64,000 bases of DNA from Roseovarius mucosus DSM 17069 (lineage in GTDB: Bacteria > Pseudomonadota > Alphaproteobacteria > Rhodobacterales > Rhodobacteraceae). The stretch spans positions 248,001 to 312,000 of the forward strand of contig NZ_KN293991.1 in the NCBI RefSeq assembly GCF_000768555.3, in the 5' to 3' direction. The translations under genes and the position numbers were made by a program. This document shows, in pieces, positions 23,835 through 32,779 of this stretch; position 1 is the first letter of the stretch, and every line of letters begins with the position of its first letter. The notes below the pieces were generated by a model. It did not search any database, had not been told where the DNA came from, and was given only the letters and a program-made list of their open reading frames with translations.

Positions 23835-24722
23835 ATGTCATTTTCGAATGCCGAAACACGCAGAACCGTCAGCAAGCCCCGGCTCCTGTTTCGCCCCGAT
23901 CCCGTTTTGGGGTGGCGGCTATCGGCGGACCATAGCGTTCGCGTGGCTTTCCGCAGCAACATTCTTCAGCATATCGCGGCCGATGGCTGGCGGCATGTTC
24001 CCGGATCAGAGACAGCGCAGGGGCCGCGTGTCGGCTTTTATGGCTGCTCGTTTACCTATGGCACGGGTTTGGCGGATGAGGAAACCTTTACCGCCCTGCT
24101 CCAACGCGACATGCCAGATGTCCGGATTTTGAATCGTGGCATTGGCGGCCATGGCTCTGTGCAAAATTTGCTGCAACTCCGCCGCGACATAGCGGCAGGG
24201 GCGATAGATGCCGCCGTCTTTTCCGTGATCAGCGACCATCGGTTTCGCAACATCGCCCACCCACAGCGCATGCGGCAATATCTGAGCGCAGAGTGGTATA
24301 AATTAAGGGTCGAACACGTGCCCGTTGCCCAGCTCGATGGCAAAGGGCAGGTAGAGATCGTGTATCGCGAGATTTGGCAACCGGCGCTGCGGGATGTCAA
24401 TTTCGGGGTGTTTCTGCCGGACGACCATATGGTCAACCTCGTCACTCTTGCAGTGCTGGAGTTGGTCCGCGACACGGCCAGGGCCGCCGGGATTCCGTTG
24501 CAGTTTGCCCTGCTCGATTCTCTGGACCGGGATTTCAACAGCGCCGTTTGCGATCGGTTTTCCGAAGCTCTCGATATTTCATGCCCGCATGACCGGCAGC
24601 ACACATTTCAGCCTTTGGACAATCACCCCAACATGAGAGCCAACAGTCTCTTTGCCGAACGGCTGCAACCGCTGATCAAACCCCTTCTTAGCAAGGGTCC
24701 TGGCTGTAGAGGTGACGTGTGA
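23835..24722 (+). CDS. SGNH/GDSL-type esterase-like protein
   Basis: A 295-residue protein with an SGNH-hydrolase fold: block I as FYGCSFTYGTGL with the serine in GCSF, a glycine-rich block in RGIGGHGS, and the C-terminal DNHPNMRAN giving the DxxH dyad. It probably removes or adds acyl groups on a carbohydrate or small molecule, as related proteins next to carbamoyltransferases may. There is no signal peptide. Its TGA overlaps the GTG start of the carbamoyltransferase by 3 bases, so they are translationally coupled. The substrate is unknown. Confidence 0.75.
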   Translation: MSFSNAETRRTVSKPRLLFRPDPVLGWRLSADHSVRVAFRSNILQHIAADGWRHVPGSETAQGPRVGFYGCSFTYGTGLADEETFTALLQRDMPDVRILNRGIGGHGSVQNLLQLRRDIAAGAIDAAVFSVISDHRFRNIAHPQRMRQYLSAEWYKLRVEHVPVAQLDGKGQVEIVYREIWQPALRDVNFGVFLPDDHMVNLVTLAVLELVRDTARAAGIPLQFALLDSLDRDFNSAVCDRFSEALDISCPHDRQHTFQPLDNHPNMRANSLFAERLQPLIKPLLSKGPGCRGDV

Positions 24723-26560
24723 CCGCCCCCCGCTACACGTTAGGCATCTCGTCGCATTTTCACGATTCCGCGGCGGCTCTGGTGCAGGGAACGCGCATTC
24801 TGGCCGCTGCGCAGGAAGAGCGGTTCACCCGGCAGAAGGCCGATTGGCACTTTCCAATGAACGCGATCAGCTATTGCCTGTCGCAGCTGCCGGAAGGCGC
24901 GGCGATCGATCGCGTCGCCTATTATGAGGATCCCGGCCTCAAACTCCGGCGCATTCTGCAAAACGCCCAAACCCGGCTTCCGACGGGTGCGCGGCTCTGG
25001 CCGCGGATGGTGGAAACGCTGCGCAGCCTTGCGGATGAGCTGCCTCTGCAATTGAGCAAGATCGCCGGGGATCCGGACCGGGTCGTCTTTGTGCCGCATC
25101 ACCGGTCACATGCGGCGTCTGCGTTCTATCCTGCGCCCTTTGCCGAGGCGGCGGTGCTGGTGCTGGATGGGGTCGGCGAATATTCCACCACGAGTCTTTG
25201 GTCAGGCACCGCTGCCGGGTTGCGGGCCGAAGCCGAGATCAGCTTTCCACATTCTCTGGGTCTGTTTTATAGCGCCTTCACGCAATACTGCGGCTTCAAG
25301 GTGAATTCCGGCGAATACAAGCTGATGGGCCTCGCCCCTTTTGGCGAGCCAGAATTTCGTGAAAGAATCCTGGATGAGATGATTGCGCTGCAACCGGATG
25401 GTGGTTTCGCGCTCAACATGGATTATTTCGATTTTGACCGGGGGCTGAGCACCACGTCGCCGCTCTTTGAAATGCTGTTCGGTCAACCACAGCGCAAGGA
25501 GTCCGGGACGTTGACACAGTTCCATATGAACCTTGCCGCCTCTGCCCAAGCGGTGCTCGAAGATGCGGTTTTGGCGTTGGCCAGAACCGCCTTGGACCGC
25601 GCGCAAAGCCGGAACCTCTGTCTCGCGGGGGGTGTCGCTCTGAATTGTGTGGCCAATAGTCGTCTGATCCGTGATCTGCCCGGCCTCGGCAACCTTTGGA
25701 TTCAGCCCGCATCCGGGGATGCTGGCGGTGCCCTTGGCGCGGCCCTCGAGGTGGCGCGGGACGGTGCAGCCACCGACCGGCCGTCCACGACCAAGGACAC
25801 CATGTCTGGTGGTTTTCTCGGGCCGCAGTTCACCGATGCCGACATCTGCGCGGCGCTGGATGCGGCGGGGCTGGTCTATGAGGAGGTGTCCGATCCTGCG
25901 TGCTATGCCGATACCGTTGCGGCGGCACTGGCCGAAGGGCAGGTTGTCGGCCATTTCCACGGGCGCATGGAATTCGGGCCGCGCGCCTTGGGCAACCGCT
26001 CGATCCTTGCCGATCCGCGTGGCAAGGACACGCTGAGCCGCGTCAACAAGTCGATCAAGTTCCGGGAAGACTGGCGCCCCTTCGCCCCGATGGTTCTGGC
26101 CGATCAGGCACCCGCCTATTTCGAGGAGCCGACCGACAGCCCCTATATGCTGCTTGTGGCACAGCTCAGACCCGAGTTTTGCGGGACGACCACCGTGTCA
26201 GACGCGCGCGGGCGCGGCTTGCACGGCCCGATGCAATTGCAGAACGCCGTTGTCAGCGATTTCGCCGCTGTCACGCATGTGGATTTCAGCGCCAGGCTGC
26301 AAACGGTTACGCCTGGAACTGGCACACGGGCGGGAACGATCCTTGCGGCGTTTCACGCCATGACCGGCTGTCCCATGCTGCTCAACACCTCTTTCAACGT
26401 GCGCGGGGAACCCATCATCTGTAGCCCGAAGGACGCGATAGACTGCTTTCTGAACACTCATATCGACCTGTTGGCGATCGGTGGGATGATCGTTCGAAAA
26501 TCGTCCCAGCCAGACTGGGTACACGAAAAGATCGGGAGGATGCGCTTTGCCGCAGATTGA
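24719..26560 (+). CDS. NodU/CmcH-family carbamoyltransferase
   Basis: A 613-residue enzyme that moves the carbamoyl group of carbamoyl phosphate onto a hydroxyl, in two steps by an ATP-dependent Kae1/TsaD-like N-terminal domain (TLGISSHFHDSAAALV, DGVGEY, CLAGGVALNCVAN) and a C-terminal carbamoyltransferase domain (MEFGPRALGNRSILADPR, NTSFNVRGEPI). Full length and intact motifs suggest activity. The start is GTG at 24719, overlapping the SGNH gene. Family members decorate Nod factors, antibiotics and surface glycans; the substrate here is unknown, but the SGNH and small-protein neighbours form one operon. Confidence 0.93.
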   Translation: MTAPRYTLGISSHFHDSAAALVQGTRILAAAQEERFTRQKADWHFPMNAISYCLSQLPEGAAIDRVAYYEDPGLKLRRILQNAQTRLPTGARLWPRMVETLRSLADELPLQLSKIAGDPDRVVFVPHHRSHAASAFYPAPFAEAAVLVLDGVGEYSTTSLWSGTAAGLRAEAEISFPHSLGLFYSAFTQYCGFKVNSGEYKLMGLAPFGEPEFRERILDEMIALQPDGGFALNMDYFDFDRGLSTTSPLFEMLFGQPQRKESGTLTQFHMNLAASAQAVLEDAVLALARTALDRAQSRNLCLAGGVALNCVANSRLIRDLPGLGNLWIQPASGDAGGALGAALEVARDGAATDRPSTTKDTMSGGFLGPQFTDADICAALDAAGLVYEEVSDPACYADTVAAALAEGQVVGHFHGRMEFGPRALGNRSILADPRGKDTLSRVNKSIKFREDWRPFAPMVLADQAPAYFEEPTDSPYMLLVAQLRPEFCGTTTVSDARGRGLHGPMQLQNAVVSDFAAVTHVDFSARLQTVTPGTGTRAGTILAAFHAMTGCPMLLNTSFNVRGEPIICSPKDAIDCFLNTHIDLLAIGGMIVRKSSQPDWVHEKIGRMRFAAD

Positions 26561-26867
26561 CCACCCCGAGTTTCTGGAGCGGATGATGACCCTGCTGGGC
26601 GCTCATCCGGTCGCGCCCTTGGCCGACACGGCGGGTCTCGCTCCGCCAATGGCCGCGCTCAATGCCGCACCGCGCGGATTTGCAGAGGTGTATGGCAGCG
26701 AAGGTCTGCTTGTGCAGACAGGCATCCGTGCTGAAAAAGACGGCGATCCAGGCATGGCGGCTCTGCTGGCCGATCTGAAACGTGCCCTTGATACCGGCAA
26801 GCTCGATCTTGTGCCGCGATCCAAGCCTGCGCCCCGGTTAGGCGGGTTTGTTTATCCCGTTGTCTAG
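26547..26867 (+). CDS. Small hypothetical protein co-translated with the carbamoyltransferase
   Basis: A 106-residue soluble protein with a TTG start and a good GGGAGGA site, overlapping the carbamoyltransferase stop by 14 bp. It has no recognised domain; it is Ala/Leu-rich with a basic stretch PRSKPAPRLGGFVYPVV at the C-terminus. The overlap means it belongs to the operon and probably helps the same pathway. Confidence 0.6.
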   Translation: MPQIDHPEFLERMMTLLGAHPVAPLADTAGLAPPMAALNAAPRGFAEVYGSEGLLVQTGIRAEKDGDPGMAALLADLKRALDTGKLDLVPRSKPAPRLGGFVYPVV

Positions 26868-26877
26868 GGATGAAATT

Positions 26878-26912
26878 GCCACTTGCGGCGGATGTATCCC
26901 GCCGCAAGTGGC
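26878..26912. terminator. 14-bp perfect hairpin between convergent genes
   Basis: GCCACTTGCGGCGG (26878-26891) pairs fully with 26899-26912 around a 7-base loop. It sits between the plus-strand small protein and the minus-strand tail-collar gene and probably ends both transcripts, although the T-run is weak on either side. Confidence 0.7.
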
Positions 26913-26922
26913 GATTGCGCGC

Positions 26923-27549
26923 CTAGTTCCGCGGCGGGAATATCCCCTGAAGCGCGATGCAGTAGCGGATGACCTGTGTCGGGTCCTGGACATTCACGGG
27001 CTGACCGCCGCCTGAAGGCGCGATCATTTGCGACGACATCTGCACATTGGCCGCCTTATCGGAATAGATCGTTTCCTGCCCGGTGCCGCCATCCGGTGCG
27101 GCGGCCAGAATCTTGCCGCCCGGTCCGGGAAGATTTCCGTCGCTATTGGTGGCGTTTACCGTGTGGCTATGTGATGCCAGCTGGTTCGTGGTGAGTGTCA
27201 CTGCCTCTTGCCCGCCGACCTGTCCCCAGGCACGCGGGCTAAGACCGGGACCGGTGCCTTGCCCGATCGGCAAGCGCCCACGCAAGTCCGGAAGTCCAAA
27301 AGTTACTCTACCGTCGCCGCCGAATGTTGTGCCGATCAGGGCAAATAGGGCGTCGTTCTCAGTGATCGGTAGAATTTGCCCCTCGGCGCTGGCCCAACCG
27401 GCGGGACAAAAACCGACAATACCCATGGGGGCTATCTCACCGACATAGGGATCGGAACTGGCCAGAGCCGCGTGCGGCGTTGCGAAGGTGACAATCCCCA
27501 GAGCCAGCGCTGTCAGCGCCTCACGGGATCTCATTTTTGAATGTGTCAT
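26923..27549 (-). CDS. Secreted phage-tail-collar-domain protein 1 (MdpB-like)
   Basis: A 208-residue exported protein with a Sec signal peptide (cleavage near AALASS) and a tail-collar domain: DPYVGEIAPMGIVGFCPAGW, EGQILPI, ALFALIGTTFGGDG, FGLPDLRGR and NPxN-like C-terminal repeats. Family members include the microcystin-related protein MdpB and phage receptor-binding fibre tips, which bind sugars. The ATG at 27549, after GGAGAC, is used because an upstream start adds non-signal residues. It is the last of three tandem paralogs ending in the same FPPR(N/S) tail. Function is unknown; a surface or secreted binding role is likely. Confidence 0.8.
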   Translation of the reverse strand: MTHSKMRSREALTALALGIVTFATPHAALASSDPYVGEIAPMGIVGFCPAGWASAEGQILPITENDALFALIGTTFGGDGRVTFGLPDLRGRLPIGQGTGPGLSPRAWGQVGGQEAVTLTTNQLASHSHTVNATNSDGNLPGPGGKILAAAPDGGTGQETIYSDKAANVQMSSQMIAPSGGGQPVNVQDPTQVIRYCIALQGIFPPRN

Positions 27550-27618
27550 CGAAGTCTCCAAAGTCTTGATACAGAACGGCAATCTGCCGCCAAATAGGGT
27601 GCTCCCCAGACGACTGGA

Positions 27619-28242
27619 TCAGCTGCGTGGCGGAAACGAGCCCTGCACGGCAATACAGTGAATGAGGCCCAGGGTCGGATCTTGGGTGCTGATCACAGCG
27701 TTTGACCCGGCCGGCGAAATCATCGCCGGACTCATCGTGACATTCGGGTTGGCCTGGGAATAGATCGTTTCGTTACCGGTGCCACCTGTCGGTGCCGCCG
27801 CCAAAAGCTTGCCACCCGGTCCAGGCAGGTCGCCGTCCAGATTGTTTGCATTAACCATATGGTTATGCTGCGGCAGCGTGGCCTCCGTCATCATCTTGAC
27901 CTCAGAGCCAAAGCTCTGCCCGGCCTGCCGTGGCGTTAGGCCGTTCCCGCTTCCTTGGCCCAGCGTAATCCGACCGCGCAGATCCGGGAGGGCAAATGTC
28001 GTGGTCCCATTTCCGCCAAATTGTGTGCCAAGCAGCGAGAAAAGAGCTTGGTTTTGCGCAATGGGCAAAATTTGCCCTGCCGCCTGGGACCAACCGCTCG
28101 GACAGAAATTGAAACTGACGATCATGATGTCCCCAAGATAGGCGTCCATTCCAGCTTCTGCTTGGTTCGGAGTGGCAACAGCGCCCAACGTCAGGCCCAG
28201 CATCCCAACTGCTGCAAGCGCGCTCTTATTCAAATCTTTCAT
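27619..28242 (-). CDS. Secreted phage-tail-collar-domain protein 2 (MdpB-like)
   Basis: A 207-residue paralog of the neighbours with signal peptide (MKDLNKSALAAVGMLGLTLG, cleavage near NQAEAG) and the same collar pattern: FNFCPSGWSQAAGQILPIAQ, ALFSLLGTQFGGNG, FALPDLRGR. Start 28242 is preceded by GGAGTC. Two conserved cysteines (FCPSG and IHCIAVQG) are shared by all three copies and may pair. It is the middle gene of a tandem triplet transcribed on the minus strand. Confidence 0.8.
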   Translation of the reverse strand: MKDLNKSALAAVGMLGLTLGAVATPNQAEAGMDAYLGDIMIVSFNFCPSGWSQAAGQILPIAQNQALFSLLGTQFGGNGTTTFALPDLRGRITLGQGSGNGLTPRQAGQSFGSEVKMMTEATLPQHNHMVNANNLDGDLPGPGGKLLAAAPTGGTGNETIYSQANPNVTMSPAMISPAGSNAVISTQDPTLGLIHCIAVQGSFPPRS

Positions 28243-28323
28243 TACGGACTCCAAAATTAAAGTTGTGTTTGATACTTGCGAAACGTCGCGCCCGCAGCGT
28301 CAGCCGGGGCCGCTAGCCTCTTT

Positions 28324-28947
28324 TCAGTTCCGCGGCGGAAATACTCCTTGGATGGCAATACAATAGCGCATCACCAGCGTCGGATCCTCGACGTTGAATG
28401 CCTGGCTCTGACCAGATGCTCTGATCATCGCGGATGACATGGTTACGTTTGCATCCTTGTCCGAATAAATCGTTTCAGATCCCACGCCGCTTGGTGGAGC
28501 GGCGGCCAAGAGCTTGCCCCCCGGGCCAGGAAGATCTCCGTCCAGATTGTTGGCATTTACCGCGTGACTATGGCTCGGCATCTGATTGATGCTTAGCGTG
28601 ACCGCTTCGGCCCCCGTCATTTGCCCTTGGACGCGCGGTGTAAGTCCCGGCCCGGTCCCCTGTCCCATTGCGCCCCGACCCCGCAAGTCGGGCAGATTAA
28701 AGGTGCTCGTGCCGTTTCCGCCGTATGTTGTGCCGATCAAGGCGAACAGTGCAGTGTTGCTTGAAATCGGCAGAATTTGTCCTTCCGCACTCATCCATCC
28801 ACGTGGGCAAAAACTATAGCCGACGGCAATTATGTCTCCAATGAAAGGGTCCGTCCCGGCCTTTGCGCTCTCTGGCACAAGACTGCCTCCCGCAGCGAGC
28901 CCAAAGACAAGTGTGCAAATGAACGCCGACCTTCTTACAAAATCCAT
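28324..28947 (-). CDS. Secreted phage-tail-collar-domain protein 3 (MdpB-like)
   Basis: A 207-residue paralog, first in the transcript, with a signal peptide (MDFVRRSAFICTLVFGLAAG, cleavage near AKAG) and the collar domain: YSFCPRGWMSAEGQILPISS, ALFALIGTTYGGNG, FNLPDLRGR. The start at 28947 follows GGAGAT; an upstream start at 29046 is rejected. Divergent from the sulfotransferase gene. The three copies differ mostly in the C-terminal half around the residues that follow NLDGDLPGPGGK, which suggests different ligands. Confidence 0.8.
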   Translation of the reverse strand: MDFVRRSAFICTLVFGLAAGGSLVPESAKAGTDPFIGDIIAVGYSFCPRGWMSAEGQILPISSNTALFALIGTTYGGNGTSTFNLPDLRGRGAMGQGTGPGLTPRVQGQMTGAEAVTLSINQMPSHSHAVNANNLDGDLPGPGGKLLAAAPPSGVGSETIYSDKDANVTMSSAMIRASGQSQAFNVEDPTLVMRYCIAIQGVFPPRN

Positions 28948-29129
28948 TCTATATCTCCAAATGCAGGTTATAACTTTAAGTTGAGTATTCACATTCCTAC
29001 GATTCCTGAAATAACGCAAAACTATTCTTAATGGCTGGGCGCCCAAGAGCTATGCTGGGGCACGGCGCTCTGATCGGACGCGGTTCGAACAGGGTCTTGC
29101 GAGGTTTGAGTCAGGGATCAAAACACAGG

Positions 29130-30032
29130 ATGTTCTACCCACAACCAGAACCCCATGCAGCCACCCGCTCTGCCAGCGATCCGCATGTCGCAATTGGCGG
29201 TCTCGGGGGGTCGGGCACCCGCGTCTTTGCGGCCACGCTGTCTTCGGTGGGCATCCGGCTTGGCACACGATTGAACGGGCCGCTCGATAACCTGTGGTTC
29301 ACCGTGCTTTTCAAGCGTGCGGACTGGGTGCGACAGCGTCCTTCGGATGCAGAGGTCGTTCAGGCCGCCGATCTCTTGCGTCGCGCCATGACCACCGGGC
29401 TGCGTGGAACCCTCAGTGCAGAGGAGCACGCGTTGCTGATCCGTCTGCGGGACACGCTTCCGCCGACCGGGCCATGGCAATGCGGTGTGCGCGCGCCTGA
29501 TGCCGAGAGTCTCATCGACAGCGTGCCGCCTGCTGTGGGCGGCGATCTTCCCTGGGGCTGGAAAGAGCCGAACACCCATGTATTCCTGCCGCATCTCGCG
29601 CGATGTTTTCCGGGCCTTCGCTATATCCATGTGGTGCGTAACGGGCTCGACATGGCGTTTAGCAACAACACATGGCAAGCGCGGCACTGGAGCCCCTATT
29701 ATGGGGTGGCATTGGAACCAGCTACGCCCCTGTCGGTGATTCAGCTGCGCTATTGGATCGCCGCAAATCGCGCTGCGATGAAGTTTGGCGCGGCCCATAT
29801 GCCGGGGCGTTTCCTGGCGATTTCCTACGAGGCATATTGTGCTGATCCGGGCCGGCACTGGCCCCGTCTTCGGCGATTTCTGGGCTTGCCGGATGACACG
29901 CACCCGCCTGCCAATACCTTGCAACCCACCACCATCGGGCGCAGCAAAGAGCATGACCTCTCGCAATTCCCGTCTGAGACACTCTCACTTGCGCGCGATC
30001 TGCAAGCCGAGGTGGACGCGCTGAAGCCCTGA
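29130..30032 (+). CDS. Sulfotransferase family protein
   Basis: A 300-residue sulfotransferase-like enzyme that would use PAPS to sulfate a glycan or small molecule. The 5'-phosphosulfate loop is GGLGGSGTRVF near the N-terminus, and the 3'-phosphate-binding region is YIHVVRNGLDMAFSNNT. The longest frame starts at 29031 but the ATG at 29130 (after ACAGGA) is more plausible because the domain begins soon after it. It is divergent from the tail-collar genes. It could act with the carbamoyltransferase on the same surface molecule. Confidence 0.75.
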   Translation: MFYPQPEPHAATRSASDPHVAIGGLGGSGTRVFAATLSSVGIRLGTRLNGPLDNLWFTVLFKRADWVRQRPSDAEVVQAADLLRRAMTTGLRGTLSAEEHALLIRLRDTLPPTGPWQCGVRAPDAESLIDSVPPAVGGDLPWGWKEPNTHVFLPHLARCFPGLRYIHVVRNGLDMAFSNNTWQARHWSPYYGVALEPATPLSVIQLRYWIAANRAAMKFGAAHMPGRFLAISYEAYCADPGRHWPRLRRFLGLPDDTHPPANTLQPTTIGRSKEHDLSQFPSETLSLARDLQAEVDALKP

Positions 30033-30040
30033 GTTGCCGT

Positions 30041-30056
30041 CGCCTCGAAAGAGGCG
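30041..30056. terminator. Small hairpin between convergent sulfotransferase and mrpG
   Basis: CGCCTC and GAGGCG (30041-30046, 30051-30056) with a GAAA tetraloop, lying 8 bp after the sulfotransferase stop and before the mrpG stop. There is no T-run, so termination is only probable. Confidence 0.4.
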
Positions 30057-30090
30057 TCACGCGGCGCGTGGCAGGTCACAGGACCGCGCG

Positions 30091-30486
30091 TTACCCGTTC
30101 TGCGCGTCTGCGGCCTCTGCCTCGATGCGCGCGCGTTCTGCATCGCTCTCGTAGCTGGCCCAGGGCCGGTCCGTGCCGGTGGGCGGCAGATCGGCGGGCT
30201 TATGCACCAGATGCAGATGCGTCTTGGCGATGAAATGCCCGGTGATCGGTGCGGTCAGGAACAGGAACAGCACGATCATGAACTCGTGAAACGAAAAATC
30301 CCCGACCTTGAAGTAGAAGAACAGCATGGAGGCAATCAGCGCCCCGCCCACGCCCAGTGTCGTCGCCTTGGTCGGCGCATGCAGGCGCATCATGGGATCG
30401 GGCAGTTTGATCAGGCCAAAGGAGCCGACCAAGCCGAATACGCCGCTGATCACCAGACAGGCCGAAATGAGAATATCCACAACCAT
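30091..30486 (-). CDS. mrpG: Mrp/Pha cation-proton antiporter subunit G
   Basis: A 131-residue membrane subunit with three hydrophobic segments and the family motif LGLPDPMMRLHAPTKATTLG (here IKLPDPMMRLHAPTKA). Subunit G is needed for assembly and activity of the Mrp Na+(K+)/H+ antiporter in the inner membrane. The C-terminal tail is longer than usual and hydrophilic. It is the last gene of the operon, 10 bp after mrpF. Confidence 0.92.
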   Translation of the reverse strand: MVVDILISACLVISGVFGLVGSFGLIKLPDPMMRLHAPTKATTLGVGGALIASMLFFYFKVGDFSFHEFMIVLFLFLTAPITGHFIAKTHLHLVHKPADLPPTGTDRPWASYESDAERARIEAEAADAQNG

Positions 30487-30496
30487 GATCGGCCTC

Positions 30497-30766
30497 CTAT
30501 TCGATGATGTCGCCGCGCAACAAGAAGCGCGTGTAGGACACGGTCGAGATAAAGCCGGTCATGGCGATGATCATCGACGCTTCGAAATACATGGTCGTGC
30601 CCTTGAGAATACCGAACAGCGACAGCAGCGCGATCATGTTCACCACCATCGTATCCAGCGCCAGGATGCGGTCGCCGACAGTGGGCGAACTGATCACGCG
30701 ATAGATATTGAGCAGCAATCCCAGCCCGAAGCAGCCGAAGGCGAAAAAGAGCGCGTATTCGATCAT
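30497..30766 (-). CDS. mrpF: Mrp/Pha antiporter subunit F
   Basis: An 89-residue subunit with three transmembrane helices and the MrpF pattern RVISSPTVGDRILALDTMVVN. It overlaps mrpE by 4 bp. It is a small accessory subunit of the hetero-oligomeric cation/proton antiporter. Confidence 0.92.
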   Translation of the reverse strand: MIEYALFFAFGCFGLGLLLNIYRVISSPTVGDRILALDTMVVNMIALLSLFGILKGTTMYFEASMIIAMTGFISTVSYTRFLLRGDIIE

Positions 30767-31254
30767 TCGAAAATCTCCTTGAGCCGGCGTTCGTAGCGCG
30801 CCTTGATGTCATCGCGCACTGCGTCCGGGTCGGGCGCATCCAGACAATGCACCAGCAGGCTGCGGCCATCTGCGGACAGATCGCTCGACACGGTGCCGGG
30901 CGTCATGGTGATCGTGCCTGCCAGAACCGTGATCGCCTCGGGAGTGCGCAGTTCCAGCGGAATGGTGATCCAGGCGGGCTTGGTGTTGGCGTTGGTCTTG
31001 AACAGGATGATTATCGCCACCTGCACGTTGGCCACACAGATATCCCAGAGCACCACGAGCACGAATTCCACGATCCGTGGCAGGCTCGAGAGGCGCGGCC
31101 GGTTGGGCCAGTAGGGCGAGGTTATGATCGGGATGATCAACCCGAGAATCGTTCCCAGGACCAGATTGCCAAAGGTCAGCTTGTTGACCAGCATCTGCCA
31201 GACCACGATCAGGGTCAGCGTCAGGAACGGATGGGGCAGGATCTTGCGCAGCAT
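30763..31254 (-). CDS. mrpE: Mrp/Pha antiporter subunit E
   Basis: A 163-residue subunit with N-terminal membrane helices (HPFLTLTLIVVWQMLVNKL) and a soluble C-terminal domain containing ITMTPGTVSSDLSADGRSLLVH, the typical MrpE signature. The ATG at 31254 after GAGGGAGGA is used; an upstream in-frame ATG at 31275 would overlap mrpD. MrpE is needed for antiporter activity in some Mrp complexes. Confidence 0.92.
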   Translation of the reverse strand: MLRKILPHPFLTLTLIVVWQMLVNKLTFGNLVLGTILGLIIPIITSPYWPNRPRLSSLPRIVEFVLVVLWDICVANVQVAIIILFKTNANTKPAWITIPLELRTPEAITVLAGTITMTPGTVSSDLSADGRSLLVHCLDAPDPDAVRDDIKARYERRLKEIFE

Positions 31255-31267
31255 CGTCTTTCCTCCC

Positions 31268-32779
31268 TCAACCACCGTTCAGCACGGCGGCGATATAGCT
31301 CTCTGGCGCGTGCAGTTGTTGTGCCGTGGCCTCGATATAGCCCATAACCGGACCGGCCAGCACCGAGAGCGCCACAATGCCGCCCAGCATCGCGAAACAG
31401 GCCACCATGGGCAGAGCGGGTTGCGGTTCCGGTGTCGGTTCGTCACCCGTTTCGGGGGCCAGTTTCCAGAAGATCGCGCTGCCCGCCTGGCCCAGACCAA
31501 GGATGGCCACCAGCGAGGTGCTGAGGATCACGGCCCAGATGAGCCAAACCTGATCCATCTCGCGCACCGCGTCGAGAATGAGCAGCTTGCCGACAAAGCC
31601 CGAGAGCGGCGGCATGCCCGCCGTGGCAATCGCCGAGCCAAAGAAGAGCGCGGCAATCATCCCGTGTTGCGCCATGCGCGGCCCCGGCAGAAATGCCCCT
31701 GCAATGGATCCCCGCCGCTCGCGCACGAGATCGACCACGAGGAACAGGAGCGCGCCCGCCAGCGTCGAATGGATCATGTAATAGAGGGCGGCCGCCGTGG
31801 TTTCAGGCCGGAAGCCCGCGATGGCAATCAGGAGCGTGCCCATCGAGCCGATGGCGGCGAAGGCGGCGAGGCGACCCAGCCGCTTGGCCCCTAAGATACC
31901 GACCATCCCGGCAACAAGTGTGATCAAAGCGGCATAGGTCAACATCTGATCAATCAGCGCCGCCGTTGCCCCAAGGTCGGGGCCAAAGACAAGCGTATAC
32001 ATACGCAGGATCGCATAGGCGCCCACCTTGGTCATGATGGCAAAGAGCGCCGCCACCGGGGCCGGAGCCTCGGCATAGGTTTCCGGCAGCCAAAAATGCA
32101 GCGGCAAGAGCGCCGCCTTGATGGCGAAGACGAGGAAAAGCAGCATCGCCCCCACGCGCAGGAGCGCGCTGTCCTCTACCGGAATCTCTGCTGCCCGCAC
32201 CGCGAGATCGGCCATGTTGAGCGTACCCGTCACCGCATAAAGCGTGCCGAGCGCGAAGAGAAAGAGGGTCGAGCCGAGCAGGTTGTAGATCACATATTGC
32301 ACGCCCGCCTTGAGCCTGCGCCGGCCGCCGCCGTGGATCATCAGACCGTAAGAGGCGATCAGCAGCACCTCGAAGAACACGAAGAGGTTGAAGGCGTCGC
32401 CGGTCAGGAAGGCACCGAAAATGCCCATCAACTGAAACTGGTAGAGCGCGTGGAAATTGTTGCCGCGCTGATCCCAGCCTGTGCCGACCGCATAGAGCAG
32501 CACTATCAGCGCCAGCACTGCCGTCACCAGCACCATCAGCGCCGATAAGCGGTCCAGCACCAGAACGATGCCGAACGGTGCGGGCCAGTTCCCCAGCTCA
32601 TAGACCTCGATGGCGCCGGTCGATGCTTGCACGGTCAGGCCAATCGCCACCGCCAGAACCGCGACGACGCCCGCGATGGAAAACACCCGCTGCAACGGCG
32701 GATGATGTCGCATCGCCAGCGTCAGGATCGCCGCCAGCACCGCAGGCAACACAACAGGGGCAATAATCCAATGGCTCAT
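31268..32779 (-). CDS. mrpD: Mrp/Pha antiporter subunit D (NuoN/M-like proton channel)
   Basis: A 503-residue polytopic protein with the proton-antiporter domain also found in complex I subunits NuoM/N. The key patterns include FFEVLLIASYGLMIHGG and the Lys-containing helix FAIKAALLPLHFWLPETYAEAPAPVAALF. MrpD and MrpA form the ion-translocating channels. Starts with ATG and overlaps mrpC by 4 bp. Confidence 0.95.
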   Translation of the reverse strand: MSHWIIAPVVLPAVLAAILTLAMRHHPPLQRVFSIAGVVAVLAVAIGLTVQASTGAIEVYELGNWPAPFGIVLVLDRLSALMVLVTAVLALIVLLYAVGTGWDQRGNNFHALYQFQLMGIFGAFLTGDAFNLFVFFEVLLIASYGLMIHGGGRRRLKAGVQYVIYNLLGSTLFLFALGTLYAVTGTLNMADLAVRAAEIPVEDSALLRVGAMLLFLVFAIKAALLPLHFWLPETYAEAPAPVAALFAIMTKVGAYAILRMYTLVFGPDLGATAALIDQMLTYAALITLVAGMVGILGAKRLGRLAAFAAIGSMGTLLIAIAGFRPETTAAALYYMIHSTLAGALLFLVVDLVRERRGSIAGAFLPGPRMAQHGMIAALFFGSAIATAGMPPLSGFVGKLLILDAVREMDQVWLIWAVILSTSLVAILGLGQAGSAIFWKLAPETGDEPTPEPQPALPMVACFAMLGGIVALSVLAGPVMGYIEATAQQLHAPESYIAAVLNGG

